A DNA stretch of 64,000 nt from Bifidobacterium thermophilum (lineage in GTDB: Bacteria; Actinomycetota; Actinomycetes; Actinomycetales; Bifidobacteriaceae), in contig JGZV01000001.1 of the NCBI GenBank assembly GCA_000741495.1, forward strand, positions 434,001-498,000, written 5' to 3'. Positions 52,885 to 63,720 of the stretch are shown here, in pieces. A program made the translations under genes and the position numbers. Under the pieces are notes generated by a model. That model was not told the origin of the DNA. It ran no database searches and saw nothing but the letters and a program-made list of their open reading frames with translations. The stretch's first letter is position 1; each line of letters begins with the position of its first letter.

Positions 52885-53445
52885 TCAGCCAAGCTTGGCG
52901 ATGATCTCCTTATTGATGGTTTCAATCTCGCCGACACCGTTGACACTGACCAGTTTGCCGCGGCTGCGATAGATATCGAGCAGCGGGGCGGTCTCCTTCG
53001 CATAGGTTTCCAGCCGCTTGGCGATGGCTTCAGGCGTATCGTCGGAACGGCCCTCTTCGGCGGCGCGCTTCTTCATACGCTCCAGAAGGATATCCTGCGC
53101 GGCATCGAGTGCCACCGCGTAGTCGAGTGGGGTGCCGAGCTCTTCGAGCATCTTGTCGAGCGCTTCGACCTGAGCGGCATTACGGGGATAGCCGTCAAGA
53201 ATCCAACCGTTCTTGGTATCGTCCTTCGCGAGGCGGTCTTTGACGATCGAGTTGGTCAGCTCATCGGGCACCAGTTCACCCTTGTCGATGTAGGCTTGTG
53301 CCTGCTTGCCGAGCTCGGTCTGGTTCTTCAGGTTGTAGCGGAAAATATCCCCGGTGGAAATCGCGGGAATGTCATAGTGCTTGCTCAGCAGCGCGGCCTG
53401 GGTTCCCTTGCCAACGCCCTGCGGTCCCATGATCAGCAGACGCAT
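52885..53445 (-). CDS. adk: Adenylate kinase
   Basis: Balances ATP, ADP and AMP. The 186-residue short form (no zinc LID) has the P-loop MGPQGVGKGTQ at 6-16, the AMP-binding IPAISTGDIFRYN, DGYPRN and the LID Arg in EEGRSDDTPEAIAKRL. The ATG at 53445 follows GAAAGGAA. Lies between secY and infA. Confidence 0.97.
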   Translation of the reverse strand: MRLLIMGPQGVGKGTQAALLSKHYDIPAISTGDIFRYNLKNQTELGKQAQAYIDKGELVPDELTNSIVKDRLAKDDTKNGWILDGYPRNAAQVEALDKMLEELGTPLDYAVALDAAQDILLERMKKRAAEEGRSDDTPEAIAKRLETYAKETAPLLDIYRSRGKLVSVNGVGEIETINKEIIAKLG

Positions 53446-53522
53446 AGTGTTCCTTTCTTCAATGGCCGCCTTGCGGCAAGCCGATGATGGTGATGTGGTG
53501 ATGGTTAATAGGTCGGATGATA

Positions 53523-53568
53523 CGTTTTCGGGTGGCGGCCAATCCGTATTGGCTGCCACCCGAAAACG
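53523..53568 (-). terminator. Long hairpin directly after secY
   Basis: An about 20-bp stem (CGTTTTCGGGTGGC plus GCCAAT with one mismatch, 4-nt loop) starts at the base next to the secY stop codon. It is flanked by A/T-rich ends on both strands and probably causes partial termination or 3'-end protection between secY and adk. Confidence 0.7.
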
Positions 53569-54906
53569 TCACTTGCCTTCGACGTGCGTAGTGTTTTCGA
53601 ACAGGAAGCCAGTGTACTGGAACTGTTCGGTCTGCGCCTTCGCCTGGCGAAGAGTGTCGAGGCCGACACCGGCGATGATCAGAATCGTGGTGCCGCCGAA
53701 GGGCAGACGGTTATTGAGTTGCATGGCCATGATGAGGACGGTAGGAATCAGGGCGACAAACAGCAGGTAAATCGCACCGACCGTGTTCAGCCTGTTCATC
53801 ACATAGGACAGGTACCGGCTGGTTGCGCTGCCGGCGCGCACGCCCGGAATGAAACCGCCGTAGTCTTTCATGTTATCCGCGACCTCATCCGGGTCGAAGG
53901 TGATGGACGTGTAGAAGAAGGTGAAGAACACGATCTGGATGGCGTACAGCACGATGTACCACACGGTTGTGGTGCTGCCCAGATTGGTGTTGATCCACTT
54001 GACCCAGCTTTGGTTGCTGTTACCGAACTGCGCGATCAGCGTGGGGATGGACAGGATGGAGGATGCGAAGATGGGCGGGATGACACCGCTCATATTGATC
54101 TTCAACGGCAGGTAGGTGGAGGAACCGCCGTACATCTTGCGGCCGATCATTCGACGCGTGTACTGGACGGGGATCCGACGCTGGGCAAGCTCCACGTACA
54201 CCACGAAAATCATGATGACGAGCAGCACGCCGACGACGATGCCGAATTTGGTCCAGTCACCGTTCTTGCCGTTGGTGCCCCAGCCAATCTCCCACAGTTG
54301 CGGCAGGAAGCCGGAGCAGATGGACATGAAGATAAGGATGGACATGCCCTGACCGATGCCCTTATCGGTGATGAGCTCAGCCATCCACATGATGAAGCCG
54401 GTGCCGCCGGTCATGATCAGGACCATGACCACGAGATTCCACACGGAATCGTTCGGGATAACCTGCGAGCACTGGTAGTTGAACAGCGCGCCGGAACGGG
54501 CGGTCACCAAAATGGTGGTGGACTGCAGTACAGCCAGACCGATGGTGAGGTAACGAGTGTACTGGGTCAGTTTCGCTTCGCCGGACTGGCCTTCCTTATG
54601 CAACGCTTCGAAGCGGGGAATGACCACGCGCAGCAGCTGGATGACGATGGAAGCCGTGATGTACGGCATAACGCCCAGTGCGAAGATGGACAACTGCAAC
54701 ATGGCGCCACCCGAGAAGAGGTTGACCAGGCCGATGAAGTTCTCCGAAACCGTGCTCATCTTGCCGACGCACTGCTGAACGACCTTGACGTCCACACCCG
54801 GCGTTGGGATGAACGAACCGATACGGTAGATGATGATCATACCAAGCACGAAGAGGATTTTGTTCCTCAACTCCTTGGTCTTGAAGGCCTGGATTAACGT
54901 CCTCAC
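53569..54906 (-). CDS. secY: Preprotein translocase subunit SecY
   Basis: The 445-residue, ten-helix channel of the Sec pathway. IYRIGSFIPTPGVD in helix 1, GIGQGMSILIFMSI in helix 5 and GGTTILIIAGVGLDTLRQ in helix 10 are diagnostic. The GTG at 54906 (RTLIQAFKTKELRN follows) has a GGAAGG site; the frame stays open to 55059 without similarity. Unlike the classic spc operon, a strong terminator separates it from rplO. Confidence 0.97.
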   Translation of the reverse strand: MRTLIQAFKTKELRNKILFVLGMIIIYRIGSFIPTPGVDVKVVQQCVGKMSTVSENFIGLVNLFSGGAMLQLSIFALGVMPYITASIVIQLLRVVIPRFEALHKEGQSGEAKLTQYTRYLTIGLAVLQSTTILVTARSGALFNYQCSQVIPNDSVWNLVVMVLIMTGGTGFIMWMAELITDKGIGQGMSILIFMSICSGFLPQLWEIGWGTNGKNGDWTKFGIVVGVLLVIMIFVVYVELAQRRIPVQYTRRMIGRKMYGGSSTYLPLKINMSGVIPPIFASSILSIPTLIAQFGNSNQSWVKWINTNLGSTTTVWYIVLYAIQIVFFTFFYTSITFDPDEVADNMKDYGGFIPGVRAGSATSRYLSYVMNRLNTVGAIYLLFVALIPTVLIMAMQLNNRLPFGGTTILIIAGVGLDTLRQAKAQTEQFQYTGFLFENTTHVEGK

Positions 54907-55059
54907 CTGGGGTTCCTTCCCTTGTGTCATGCGCGAGGAAACCACGCAACCATGCAAATTACACACTCTAAGAATAACAGTGTAGCTTATGCCGTCTACC
55001 TGACGCGCTCCCGTGCGCGACACCGTATCCGGCCGATAGGCGACACTGCGAAAAAACAT

Positions 55060-55093
55060 GTGACCCCTCCCCCTGCTTGAGGGAGAGGGTCAC
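55060..55093 (-). terminator. Terminator after rplO
   Basis: GTGACCCTCTCCCTC facing GGGGGAGGGGTCAC, then ATGTTTTTT on the minus strand, 27 bp after the rplO stop. It ends the S10-spc part, so secY-adk-infA needs its own promoter in 54907-55059. Confidence 0.9.
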
Positions 55094-55120
55094 AAGGTAT
55101 TCAGGTTGTCCTCACCGAGC

Positions 55121-55576
55121 TCACTCGGAGATGGAACCGCCTGCGGCCTCGATCTTGGCCTTGGCGGAGGCAGAAGCCTTCACGCCCTTGATGGTGAACG
55201 CCAGCTGGGTGTCGCCATCGCCAAGGATCTTGACCGGGTAGCCGCGACGGACGGCACCCTTCTTGACCAGATCTTCCACGCTGATCTCGCCGCCCTTGGG
55301 GAACAGCTCGTTGAGCGCAGCGATGTTGACGACCTGGTATTCCTGCTTGAACGGGCTCTTGAAGCCGCGCAGCTTCGGCAGGCGCATGTACAGCGGGAGC
55401 TGTCCGCCTTCGAAGCCAGGACGCACCTGATAGCGCTTCTTCGTACCCTTGGCACCACGACCAGCGGTCTTGCCCTTGGAACCTTCACCGCGGCCGACGC
55501 GGATACGGTTCTTCTTGGCGCCCGGAGCCGGGTGCAGATCATGCATTTGCAGGATCTGTGGTTCTTCGTTTGCCAT
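55121..55576 (-). CDS. rplO: 50S ribosomal protein L15
   Basis: uL15, 151 residues, a late-assembly protein of the large subunit. Shows the Gly-rich [20 protein letters not shown] and [18 protein letters not shown]. Starts 2 bp after rpmD; followed by a terminator. Confidence 0.98.
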   Translation of the reverse strand: MANEEPQILQMHDLHPAPGAKKNRIRVGRGEGSKGKTAGRGAKGTKKRYQVRPGFEGGQLPLYMRLPKLRGFKSPFKQEYQVVNIAALNELFPKGGEISVEDLVKKGAVRRGYPVKILGDGDTQLAFTIKGVKASASAKAKIEAAGGSISE

Positions 55577-55578
55577 AA

Positions 55579-55764
55579 TCAGTCAGCCTCCTCGACGGTG
55601 ACCAGGTGGCGCACAGCGTTGACCAGGCCAAGGTTGGCGGGAGTGTCCTCACGCACAACGCTCTGGCCGATCTTATGCAGGCCGAGGGTCTGCACGGTGG
55701 CACGCTGGCGAGGGGTGGTGTTCACCACACCGTGGATCAGGGTGATCTTGAGGTTAGCCATCAC
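55579..55764 (-). CDS. rpmD: 50S ribosomal protein L30
   Basis: uL30, 61 residues: [20 protein letters not shown] at the start. The start overlaps the rpsE stop by 4 bp. Confidence 0.96.
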   Translation of the reverse strand: MMANLKITLIHGVVNTTPRQRATVQTLGLHKIGQSVVREDTPANLGLVNAVRHLVTVEEAD

Positions 55765-56489
55765 TCACCATCCTTGTTATCAGCGGCGGCCTTCGCCTGG
55801 GCTTCTTCACGAGCCTTGCGGGCTTCGGCGATGCCTTCGGCGCGAGCACGGAGCAGTGCGTCCGGGGCGACCTCTTCCAAGGTCAAGCCACGACGGGCGG
55901 CAATCTCTTCCGGCTCTTCGAGCTGCTTGAGGGCAGCGACGGTAGCACGGACCACGTTCACCGCGGTTGCGGAGCCCATGGACTTGGTGAGGATGTCGGA
56001 AATGCCAGCGCACTCCATTACGGCGCGGACAGCGCCACCGGCGATAACACCGGTACCAGGGGCGGCGGGGCGAAGCAGCACAGTGCCGGCAGCATCATGA
56101 CCGATCACCGGGTGGGTGATGGTGCCCTTGACGCGCGGAACAGTGAACATGTGCTTCTTGGCATCCAGCTGGCCCTTGGCGATAGCGGCCGGGACTTCGC
56201 GGGACTTGCCATAGCCGACACCGACGGTGCCGTTGCCGTCGCCGACAACCACGAGAGCGGCGAAGCTGAACGTACGACCGCCCTTGTGGGTCTTGGAGAC
56301 ACGGTTGATGGTGACCACGCGATCGAGGAGCTCGTCGCCGTGATTCTCTTCACGACGGTTGCGACGCTCGCCGCGACGGCCTTCACCACGCTGGCCACGA
56401 CGGGACTTGCGCTCGTCGTTGTTCTCTGCAGCAGCCTGAGTGTTCTGAGTTTCTTCAGCCACTTGGGTTTCCTTCTCGTTATCGCTCAC
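55761..56489 (-). CDS. rpsE: 30S ribosomal protein S5
   Basis: uS5, 242 residues, important for decoding accuracy. The conserved core starts near [19 protein letters not shown]; a 50-residue Glu/Arg-rich N-terminal extension ([20 protein letters not shown]) and a short C-terminal tail add to the usual length. Confidence 0.98.
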   Translation of the reverse strand: MSDNEKETQVAEETQNTQAAAENNDERKSRRGQRGEGRRGERRNRREENHGDELLDRVVTINRVSKTHKGGRTFSFAALVVVGDGNGTVGVGYGKSREVPAAIAKGQLDAKKHMFTVPRVKGTITHPVIGHDAAGTVLLRPAAPGTGVIAGGAVRAVMECAGISDILTKSMGSATAVNVVRATVAALKQLEEPEEIAARRGLTLEEVAPDALLRARAEGIAEARKAREEAQAKAAADNKDGE

Positions 56490-56857
56490 AGTGCCAGACC
56501 TCCCTCGCGGGCGCCTTCAGCGACAGCTGCGACGCGACCATGGTACTTGTAACCACCGCGGTCGAAGACGACCTGGGTGATACCGGCGTCCTTGGCGCGC
56601 TGGGCGACAAGCTCACCGACCTTCTTGGCCGCTTCGGTCTTGGTGCCCTTGAACCCATCGAAATCGTGGGTGATGGTGGAAGCGCTCACCAGGGTGATGC
56701 CCTTGGTGTCGTCCACGATCTGGGCAACCATGTGGCGGTTGGAACGGGTGACCACCAGGCGCGGACGCTCCGGGGTACCGGAAATGCGCTTGCGCAGGCG
56801 GGCGTGACGACGAAGACGGGAGACCTTCTTGCCCTTGCCGAAAATCTTGACGCTCAT
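56486..56857 (-). CDS. rplR: 50S ribosomal protein L18
   Basis: uL18, 123 residues, binds 5S rRNA. The basic start ([19 protein letters not shown]) and [20 protein letters not shown] are typical. The ATG at 56857 lies 1 bp after rplF; its end overlaps rpsE by 4 bp. Confidence 0.97.
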   Translation of the reverse strand: MSVKIFGKGKKVSRLRRHARLRKRISGTPERPRLVVTRSNRHMVAQIVDDTKGITLVSASTITHDFDGFKGTKTEAAKKVGELVAQRAKDAGITQVVFDRGGYKYHGRVAAVAEGAREGGLAL

Positions 56858-56858
56858 A

Positions 56859-57398
56859 TCACTTACCAGCCTTTCCAGCCTTGCGCAGGATGTGCTCGTC
56901 GCTGTACTTGATGCCCTTGCCCTTGTAGGGTTCCGGTGCACGAAGCTTGCGGATGTTCGCGGCAGCCTGGCCAACGGCCTGCTTGTCGGTGCCCTTGACG
57001 ATCACCTGGTTGGCGTTCGGCAGTTCGAACTCGATGCCTTCCGGCGGGTCGACGGTGATGGTGTGCGAATAGCCGAGGGAGAACTCGATGCTCTTGCCCT
57101 TGAGCTGCGCACGGTAACCAGTGCCGACGATGTCGAGGGTCTTGGTGTAGCCCTCGTGCACGCCCTTGACCATCGAAGCGATGATGGCGCGAGCCAGACC
57201 GTGCTTTGCACGGGTCGGACGCAGGTCATCAGCCGGGACCAGCACGATCTCATTGCCTTCGACCTTGCCGGTGATGCCTTCAGGAATGACGAAGGAGTCA
57301 GAGCCCTTCGGGCCCTTCGCGGAGAAGTTCTGACCTTCGATCTTCACTTCCACGCCAGCCGGAATGGTGACGGGGAGCTTACCAATATGTGATGCCAT
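56859..57398 (-). CDS. rplF: 50S ribosomal protein L6
   Basis: uL6, 179 residues, two similar domains near the sarcin-ricin loop: [20 protein letters not shown] at the start, [20 protein letters not shown] near the end. Confidence 0.98.
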   Translation of the reverse strand: MASHIGKLPVTIPAGVEVKIEGQNFSAKGPKGSDSFVIPEGITGKVEGNEIVLVPADDLRPTRAKHGLARAIIASMVKGVHEGYTKTLDIVGTGYRAQLKGKSIEFSLGYSHTITVDPPEGIEFELPNANQVIVKGTDKQAVGQAAANIRKLRAPEPYKGKGIKYSDEHILRKAGKAGK

Positions 57399-57415
57399 GT
57401 TTCAGCTCTCCTTTC

Positions 57416-57814
57416 TCACCAAACGTAAGCGACGATTTCGCCGCCGATGCCCCGGTCGAGGCATTCCTTCTGGGTCAGCAATCCCGAGCTCGTCGAGATG
57501 ATGGCGACACCGAGGCCACCGAGCGGCATCGGCAGGGAGTCGGACTTCGCGTAGCGACGCATGCCCGGCTTCGAAATACGCTTGATGCCCTGGATGGAAC
57601 GCTCGCCGTGAGGTCCATACTTCAGCGTGATTTCGAGGGTCTGGCCGACCTTGGCTTCCTTCGCCGTGAAATCGGCGATGTAGCCTTCGCGCTTGAGGAT
57701 CTCAGCGATGTTCGCCTTGAACTTGGAGTACGGCATATCCACGGTCTCGTGCTTTGCCGCGCTCGCATTACGCAGACGCGTAAGCATGTCTGCGATCGGA
57801 TCTGTCATTGTCAT
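57416..57814 (-). CDS. rpsH: 30S ribosomal protein S8
   Basis: uS8, 132 residues, a primary 16S rRNA binder: [15 protein letters not shown] at the start and [20 protein letters not shown] near the end. A 91-bp gap with a small hairpin separates it from the S14 gene. Confidence 0.98.
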   Translation of the reverse strand: MTMTDPIADMLTRLRNASAAKHETVDMPYSKFKANIAEILKREGYIADFTAKEAKVGQTLEITLKYGPHGERSIQGIKRISKPGMRRYAKSDSLPMPLGGLGVAIISTSSGLLTQKECLDRGIGGEIVAYVW

Positions 57815-57905
57815 GTGGGCTAACGCCCTTTCTCGCCGTGGTTTCCGCCGCCCTCCCGGGTGCCTGTGAGCACCCGGTCGGGCCGCGGACCTTCAGCGTC
57901 GATGT

Positions 57906-58091
57906 TTACCAACTGGACTTCGTAACTCCGGGCAACTCGCCACGGTGAGCCTTCTCACGAAGGCAGATGCGGCACAGGCCGAACTTGCGGTACACGGAGT
58001 GGGGACGACCACAAACCTGGCAACGCGTGTAGGCGCGCACCTTGAACTTCGGCTTGGCGGCCGCCTTGTTCTTCAGAGCGGTTTTTGCCAT
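57906..58091 (-). CDS. rpsZ: 30S ribosomal protein S14, zinc-binding type
   Basis: uS14, 61-residue zinc-ribbon form with ligand pairs CQVC and CRIC ([20 protein letters not shown]). Lies 1 bp from rplE. The short zinc form is standard in this operon position for actinobacteria. Confidence 0.97.
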   Translation of the reverse strand: MAKTALKNKAAAKPKFKVRAYTRCQVCGRPHSVYRKFGLCRICLREKAHRGELPGVTKSSW

Positions 58092-58092
58092 T

Positions 58093-58665
58093 TCAGTTCT
58101 CCTTGAAGGGGAAACCGAGGTGCTTGAGCAGCACGCGGGCTTCCTTGTCGTCCTTGGTGCTTGTCACCACGGTGATATCCATGCCACGGACGTGGTCGAT
58201 GGAATCCGGATCGATCTCATGGAACATGGACTGCTCAGTGAGACCGAAGTTGTAGTTGCCCTGGCCGTCGAACTGGTCGCCGTTGATACCGCGGAAATCG
58301 CGGATGCGCGGCAGCGCAGTCGTCAGAAGGCGGTCGAGGAACTCCCACATGCGGTCGCCACGCAGCGTGACATACGCGCCGATGGCCTGGCCTTCACGCA
58401 GATGGAACTGCGCGACGGACTTCTTCGCATGAGTGATCTTCGGCTTCTGGCCGGTAATGGCCGTCAGGTCCTTCACAGCGCCTTCGATGAGCTTGGAGTC
58501 GCGAGCCGCGGCGCCAACGCCCATGGAGACGACGACCTTCTGCAGACGAGCAACCTGCATCGGGTTGGAATATGCGAATTCCTTCTCGAGCTCGGGCACA
58601 ATCTGGTCGAGGTACTTCTGCTTCAAGCGCGGAGTTGCCGGCGCTTCGACAGTGGTATCGGTCAT
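58093..58665 (-). CDS. rplE: 50S ribosomal protein L5
   Basis: uL5, 190 residues, binds 5S rRNA and contacts P-site t[23 protein letters not shown] and [20 protein letters not shown] are diagnostic. Overlaps rplX by 4 bp. Confidence 0.98.
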   Translation of the reverse strand: MTDTTVEAPATPRLKQKYLDQIVPELEKEFAYSNPMQVARLQKVVVSMGVGAAARDSKLIEGAVKDLTAITGQKPKITHAKKSVAQFHLREGQAIGAYVTLRGDRMWEFLDRLLTTALPRIRDFRGINGDQFDGQGNYNFGLTEQSMFHEIDPDSIDHVRGMDITVVTSTKDDKEARVLLKHLGFPFKEN

Positions 58666-58997
58666 GCCAGCTCCTTTCCGGACTTCTTGGCGACACGCAC
58701 GCGCACGGTCTTCACCTTGCCGTCACGGGCCTCCTGTTTTACGATCACACCAACGCGGGTCGGCTGCTTGGTCTCCGGGTCGATCACCATCACGTTGGAG
58801 CGATGGATCGGCGCCTCGGTGGCCACGATGCCTGCCTGCTGGCCCTGCTGGGTGGCGCGGACGTGCTTCTTGACAATCTGCACGCCTTCGACGATCAGAC
58901 GATCGTTAGGCAGTACACGCACGACCTTACCTTCCTTGCCGCGGTCCTTGCCACGGATGACCTTGACCTGGTCGCCGGTCTTGATCTTGGCTACCAC
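58662..58997 (-). CDS. rplX: 50S ribosomal protein L24
   Basis: uL24, 111 residues, an assembly initiator with a KOW motif ([20 protein letters not shown]). Starts directly after rplN. Confidence 0.97.
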   Translation of the reverse strand: MVAKIKTGDQVKVIRGKDRGKEGKVVRVLPNDRLIVEGVQIVKKHVRATQQGQQAGIVATEAPIHRSNVMVIDPETKQPTRVGVIVKQEARDGKVKTVRVRVAKKSGKELA

Positions 58998-59366
58998 TCA
59001 GATCACCTCCGGAGCGAGGGACACGATCTTCATGAAGTGCTTGTCTCGCAGTTCACGACCGACCGGTCCGAAGATACGAGTGCCCTTGGGCTCACGGCCG
59101 GAGCCGAGGAGCACAGCGGCGTTCTCGTCGAACTTGATGTAGGAGCCGTCAGCGCGACGGTGCTCCTTGACGGTGCGGACGACAACGGCCTTGACCACGT
59201 CGCCCTTCTTGACCGACCCGCCAGGAATGGCGTCCTTGACGGTGGCGACGATGATGTCGCCGATGCCGGCATAGCGTCGCTTCGATCCGCCGAGCACTCG
59301 GATGGCCAAGATTTCCTTGGCACCCGTGTTGTCGGCGACATGAAGCCGCGTTTCCTGCTGAATCAT
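58998..59366 (-). CDS. rplN: 50S ribosomal protein L14
   Basis: uL14, 122 residues, intersubunit bridge protein: [20 protein letters not shown] at the start and FDENAAVLL in the core. Confidence 0.98.
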   Translation of the reverse strand: MIQQETRLHVADNTGAKEILAIRVLGGSKRRYAGIGDIIVATVKDAIPGGSVKKGDVVKAVVVRTVKEHRRADGSYIKFDENAAVLLGSGREPKGTRIFGPVGRELRDKHFMKIVSLAPEVI

Positions 59367-59436
59367 TGATTCTCCTTAGCCGAGCTGGTTCTCCCCGAGC
59401 ACCCTTGCAGGTGATCGCGGAGCCTTGCCGAACTTG

Positions 59437-59703
59437 TTACTTGGCGCGCTCGATAATGCTATCGAGACGCCAACGCTTGGTCTTGCTCAGAGGCCGAGTC
59501 TCCATAATACTCACGAGGTCGCCAACGTGGGCTTCGTTGTGTTCATCATGGGCCTTGACCTTACGGGTGGAGCGCACGACCTTGCCGTACAGGGGGTGGG
59601 TCGAACGCTGCTCGAGCTCGACGGTAATCGTCTTGTCCATGGCTTCGGACACGACGTAACCGCGACGAACCTTGCGGAAGTTGCGCTCTTGCTTTTCAGC
59701 CAT
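59437..59703 (-). CDS. rpsQ: 30S ribosomal protein S17
   Basis: uS17, 88 residues, a primary assembly protein binding the 5' domain of 16S rRNA. Shows [19 protein letters not shown] and [12 protein letters not shown]. Separated by 70 bp from rplN and by 2 bp from rpmC. Confidence 0.97.
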   Translation of the reverse strand: MAEKQERNFRKVRRGYVVSEAMDKTITVELEQRSTHPLYGKVVRSTRKVKAHDEHNEAHVGDLVSIMETRPLSKTKRWRLDSIIERAK

Positions 59704-59705
59704 GC

Positions 59706-59963
59706 TTACTTCTCCTCAGCTTTCGTATCCGCAGCTTCGGGCTCCTTGGTGATGCCCAGCTCGCGTTCACGCAGGACAGTGTACATCCTGGCAATGTCAC
59801 GCTTGACAGCCTTGAGGCGTGCGGTGTTTTCGAGCTGACCGGTTGCGTGCTGGAAGCGCAGGTTGAACAGCTCTTCCTTGGACTTCTTGAGGAAGCCCTC
59901 AATCTCCGCATTGGTCTTCTCGTTGAGATTCTTGATGGAATAGTCTGCAGTTCCGACTGGCAT
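59706..59963 (-). CDS. rpmC: 50S ribosomal protein L29
   Basis: uL29, 85 residues, at the exit tunnel where trigger factor and SRP dock. Helical core [20 protein letters not shown]. The start codon overlaps the rplP stop by one base; a short acidic tail (AADTKAEEK) extends it. Confidence 0.96.
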   Translation of the reverse strand: MPVGTADYSIKNLNEKTNAEIEGFLKKSKEELFNLRFQHATGQLENTARLKAVKRDIARMYTVLRERELGITKEPEAADTKAEEK

Positions 59964-60382
59964 CAGATGTCACCGCCTTCACGCGCGATAATACGGCACT
60001 TCATGGGGAGTTTGTCGATGGCGCGGCGCAGAGCCTCGTGAGCGACGTCCTCCGAAACACCACCGATCTCGAACATGACGCGACCGGGATGGATATCGGC
60101 GATCCAGAACTCAGGAGCGCCTTTACCGGAACCCATTCGGGCGCCAAGCGGGTGCTTGGTCAGCGGACGATCCGGGAAGATGGTGATCCACACGCGGCCA
60201 CCACGCTTGATGTAGCGGGTCATGGCGATACGCGCGGCTTCGATCTGACGGTTCGTCACATAGGCCGGAGCCAGTGCCTGGATACCGTAATCGCCGAAAG
60301 CGATCTCGTTGCCGCCCTTGGACATGCCATGGCGATCAGGACGATGCTGCTTGCGATATTTAACTCTCTTTGGGATAAGCAT
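59963..60382 (-). CDS. rplP: 50S ribosomal protein L16
   Basis: uL16, 139 residues, positions A-site tRNA near the peptidyl transferase centre: [20 protein letters not shown] at the start, [19 protein letters not shown] in the core. Confidence 0.98.
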   Translation of the reverse strand: MLIPKRVKYRKQHRPDRHGMSKGGNEIAFGDYGIQALAPAYVTNRQIEAARIAMTRYIKRGGRVWITIFPDRPLTKHPLGARMGSGKGAPEFWIADIHPGRVMFEIGGVSEDVAHEALRRAIDKLPMKCRIIAREGGDI

Positions 60383-60388
60383 TCCAGC

Positions 60389-61210
60389 TCACTCCTTCGT
60401 TTCCGTTGCGGCAGGAGCCTCAGCTTCAGCTGCAGCCGGGGCCGCCTGAGCGGCTTCGGTAGCGGGCTTGGACTGGGCGGCGGAGCGCTGGCCACCACGG
60501 CGGCCGCGGCGATCGCCACGACGGCCAGGACGGCTGTTGTTCTGCTGAGCCTGCTGCTCTTCGAACTGAGTCTCGGTCATATCGCCCTTGTAGATCCACA
60601 CCTTCACGCCGATACGGCCGTAGGTGGTACGAGCTTCGAAGAAGCCGTAATCGATGAGGGCACGGAGAGTCTGCAGCGGAACGCGACCCTCGCGATAGAA
60701 CTCGGAACGGCTCATTTCCGCACCGCCAAGGCGGCCGGAGAGCTTGATGCGGATACCCTTGGCGCCGGCACGCATCGCGTCCTGCTCTGCCTTACGCATG
60801 GCACGACGGAAGGTGACGCGGTTGGTCAGCTGCTCGGCGATGCTCTGAGCGACGAGCTGGGCGTCCAGGGCGGCATTCTTCACTTCGAAGATGTTGAGCT
60901 GGACCTGCTTGCCGGTGAGCTTCTCAAGCTTGGCGCGAACGCGCTCGGCTTCAGCGCCGCGACGGCCGATCACGATGCCCGGGCGAGCGGTGTGGATATC
61001 CACACGCACACGGTCACGGGTACGCTCGATAACGATGCGGGACACGCCTGCACGCTCGAGGTCCTTGCTCAGCGTCTTGCGGATCTTGTCGTCCTCAAGC
61101 ACGAAGTCGCGGTAACGCTCGCCAACCTTGTTGGAATCGGAGAACCACTTTGAACGATGGTTCTCAGTGATGCCCAGGCGATAGCCAAAGGGATTGATCT
61201 TCTGACCCAT
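60389..61210 (-). CDS. rpsC: 30S ribosomal protein S3
   Basis: uS3, 273 residues, at the mRNA entry site with a KH domain ([20 protein letters not shown]). The last 55 residues form an Arg/Gly- then Ala/Glu-rich tail ([16 protein letters not shown]), longer than the family norm. Confidence 0.98.
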   Translation of the reverse strand: MGQKINPFGYRLGITENHRSKWFSDSNKVGERYRDFVLEDDKIRKTLSKDLERAGVSRIVIERTRDRVRVDIHTARPGIVIGRRGAEAERVRAKLEKLTGKQVQLNIFEVKNAALDAQLVAQSIAEQLTNRVTFRRAMRKAEQDAMRAGAKGIRIKLSGRLGGAEMSRSEFYREGRVPLQTLRALIDYGFFEARTTYGRIGVKVWIYKGDMTETQFEEQQAQQNNSRPGRRGDRRGRRGGQRSAAQSKPATEAAQAAPAAAEAEAPAATETKE

Positions 61211-61212
61211 CT

Positions 61213-61572
61213 TTAGCGGGCTCCTTCCTTGCTAGCGACAACGACCGTGATGTGGCTGGTGCGCTTGTTGATACGAGCGGCACGGCCCTGGGCACGAGCG
61301 CGGAAACGCTTGAGCGTCACGCCTTCGTCCACATAGGTCTCCTTGATGAACAGGTCGTTCTCGCGGAACGGCTCGCCGGCCTTATCGGCCTTCACGCGGG
61401 CGTTGGCGATAGCGCTCTCCAGAGTCTTACGCACCGGAAGTGCGGCAGACTGAGGAGCGAACTTGAGAATGGTGATGGCGTCGGTCGCACGCTTGCCTCG
61501 GATGAGGTCGACCATGCGGCGAGCCTTGCGCGGCGTCACGCGGACGTGACGAGCGATTGCTTTAGCTTCCAT
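61213..61572 (-). CDS. rplV: 50S ribosomal protein L22
   Basis: uL22, 119 residues, lines the exit tunnel and is a macrolide-resistance site. [20 protein letters not shown] at the start; the tunnel loop lies around [20 protein letters not shown]. Confidence 0.98.
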   Translation of the reverse strand: MEAKAIARHVRVTPRKARRMVDLIRGKRATDAITILKFAPQSAALPVRKTLESAIANARVKADKAGEPFRENDLFIKETYVDEGVTLKRFRARAQGRAARINKRTSHITVVVASKEGAR

Positions 61573-61588
61573 GTGTCTTGTCTCCTCT

Positions 61589-61867
61589 TTAGCGGCGTGC
61601 CTTCTTGTCGTCCTTCACATGACCCTTGAAGGTCTTGGTCGGGGCGAACTCGCCGAGCTTGTGGCCAACCATTGCCTCGGTGACGAACACCGGCACATGC
61701 TTGCGACCGTCATGGACGGCGAAGGTGTGACCGATGAAGTCCGGGGTGATCATCGAACGGCGCGACCACGTCTTGATGACGTTGTGCGTGCCCTTCTCGT
61801 TCTGCTCGTCGACTTTCTTCTGCAAGTGGGCGTCGACGAATGGGCCCTTCTTGATGCTACGAGTCAT
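61589..61867 (-). CDS. rpsS: 30S ribosomal protein S19
   Basis: uS19, 92 residues, in the 30S head: [19 protein letters not shown] at the start and [20 protein letters not shown]. Confidence 0.98.
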   Translation of the reverse strand: MTRSIKKGPFVDAHLQKKVDEQNEKGTHNVIKTWSRRSMITPDFIGHTFAVHDGRKHVPVFVTEAMVGHKLGEFAPTKTFKGHVKDDKKARR

Positions 61868-61882
61868 CTACTCGACACTCCC

Positions 61883-62713
61883 TTACTTGCGGTTCTTGCC
61901 ATTCGGACGACGACGAACAATCATCTTGTTCGAAGCCTTCTTCGGACGGCGAGTACGAACTTCGCCCTTGCCCCACGGAGACACTGGCGGCTTACCGCCG
62001 CGAGTACGACCGCCGTGCGGGTGGTCGACCGGGTTCATGGATTCACCACGGGTGATCGGGCGCTTGCCCATCCAACGAGCACGACCGGCCTTACCGAGCT
62101 GGATGTTGGCATGATCGGCATTGCCGACCTCACCGACGGTCGCACGGCAGCGGGCGTCGACGTTGCGGATTTCGCCAGACGGCATACGCAGCTGGGCGTA
62201 AGCGCCGTCCTTGGCGACGAGCTGGACAGCGGCGCCAGCGGAACGCGCGATCTTGGCGCCGCCCAGCGGGCGAAGCTCGATGGCGTGCACGATGGTACCG
62301 GTCGGGATGTTGCGCAGCGGCAGGTTGTTGCCCGGCTTGATATCGGCCTGTTCGCCGGTCTCAATGAGGTCGCCCTGCTTGACGCCTTCCGGAGCGATGA
62401 TGTAACGCTTCTCACCGTCGGCATAGTGCAACAGTGCGATACGGGCGGAACGGTTCGGGTCGTACTCGATGTGAGCGACCTTTGCCGGCACGCCGTCCTT
62501 GTCCCAACGCTTGAAGTCGATGAGACGGTACTGACGCTTGTGGCCGCCGCCGCGATGGCGGGAGGTCATACGGCCGTAAGAGTTGCGACCGCCGGTCTTG
62601 CTGAGCTTGCGAACCAGCGACTTTTCAGGCGTGGAGCGCGTAAGGTCGGAGAAATCCGACACGGACGCGTTGCGGCGGCCTGCTGTCGTCGGCTTATAAA
62701 CGCGGATAGCCAT
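61883..62713 (-). CDS. rplB: 50S ribosomal protein L2
   Basis: uL2, 276 residues, required for subunit association and peptidyl transfer. The conserved histidine loop NPVDHPHGG is present, as is [15 protein letters not shown]. Confidence 0.98.
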   Translation of the reverse strand: MAIRVYKPTTAGRRNASVSDFSDLTRSTPEKSLVRKLSKTGGRNSYGRMTSRHRGGGHKRQYRLIDFKRWDKDGVPAKVAHIEYDPNRSARIALLHYADGEKRYIIAPEGVKQGDLIETGEQADIKPGNNLPLRNIPTGTIVHAIELRPLGGAKIARSAGAAVQLVAKDGAYAQLRMPSGEIRNVDARCRATVGEVGNADHANIQLGKAGRARWMGKRPITRGESMNPVDHPHGGRTRGGKPPVSPWGKGEVRTRRPKKASNKMIVRRRPNGKNRK

Positions 62714-62748
62714 AATGTAGTTCTTCCTTTGACTTTGTCGGCTAACCT

Positions 62749-63045
62749 TCAGTTACCGAAGATGTCGATCGTCTGGCCTTCAGCCACAGTCACAATCGCG
62801 CGCTTCTGGTTCACACGCTGGCCGAAGCCAGTGCGGGTGCGCTTGCGCTTGCCGGCGCGGTTGAGGGTGTTGACGTTCGTCACCTTGACATTGAAGATCT
62901 CTTCGATAGCCTGCTTGATCTGCACCTTGTTCGCATTCGGGGCCACCACGAAGGTGTAACGGCCACGATCGGACTCGGCGTAGCTCTTCTCAGAGACGAC
63001 AGGCTTGAGGATGATGTCGTATGCTGGCTTGTGAATAGCGACCAT
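62749..63045 (-). CDS. rplW: 50S ribosomal protein L23
   Basis: uL23, 98 residues, docks trigger factor and SRP at the tunnel exit: [18 protein letters not shown] and the C-terminal half with [19 protein letters not shown]. Confidence 0.98.
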   Translation of the reverse strand: MVAIHKPAYDIILKPVVSEKSYAESDRGRYTFVVAPNANKVQIKQAIEEIFNVKVTNVNTLNRAGKRKRTRTGFGQRVNQKRAIVTVAEGQTIDIFGN

Positions 63046-63050
63046 TTGGA

Positions 63051-63716
63051 TCAGGCCTCCTTAGCGGCCGTCGCGGTCTTCGCGGCAACGAAGGCTTCGA
63101 GGCCTTCCTTGGAGAAGACGACATACTGAGCGGTGACCACATCGTACGTGTTGAGCTGATCGGCGAAGATCGGGTGCACGGTCGGGATGTTACGCACCGA
63201 CAGCCACTCGTTGATGTTGTCGCGGGAGAACACCACGGTGGTGAACTGGTTGGAGCTCACGGCGTTCAGCGCGGTAACAGCGGTCTTCGTGGACGGGGTC
63301 TCGATGCCGCCGAAGTCGATGACACCGATATGCCCGGCGTTGGCGCGGTCGGAAAGCACGTAACGCAGAGCCGCGGCCTTCATCTTCTTCGGGGTGCGCT
63401 GGCTGTAGTCACGCGGAACCGGTCCGTGGACGACGCCACCGTGATACCACTGCGGAGCGCGGATGGAGCCCTGGCGTGCACGACCGGTGCCCTTCTGCTT
63501 CCACGGCTTCTTGCCGCCGCCGGAAACCTTGGCGCGGTTCTTCACCGCGTGGGTGCCCTGACGGGCAGCAGCGAGCTGCGCGATAACCACCTGGTGGATC
63601 AGCGGGATATGAGCGTGGACATCCTCGGCAGAGATGCCGAAGATCTCAGCCGGCGCCTCGACGGTGCCAGCAGCCTGTCCCTTGACGTCAGTGACGTTCA
63701 GAGTAATGTTTGCCAT
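63051..63716 (-). CDS. rplD: 50S ribosomal protein L4
   Basis: uL4, 221 residues, with a tunnel-reaching loop ([20 protein letters not shown]). In many bacteria it autoregulates the S10 operon; no leader is visible because the operon start is outside the window. Confidence 0.98.
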   Translation of the reverse strand: MANITLNVTDVKGQAAGTVEAPAEIFGISAEDVHAHIPLIHQVVIAQLAAARQGTHAVKNRAKVSGGGKKPWKQKGTGRARQGSIRAPQWYHGGVVHGPVPRDYSQRTPKKMKAAALRYVLSDRANAGHIGVIDFGGIETPSTKTAVTALNAVSSNQFTTVVFSRDNINEWLSVRNIPTVHPIFADQLNTYDVVTAQYVVFSKEGLEAFVAAKTATAAKEA

Positions 63717-63720
63717 GGTT

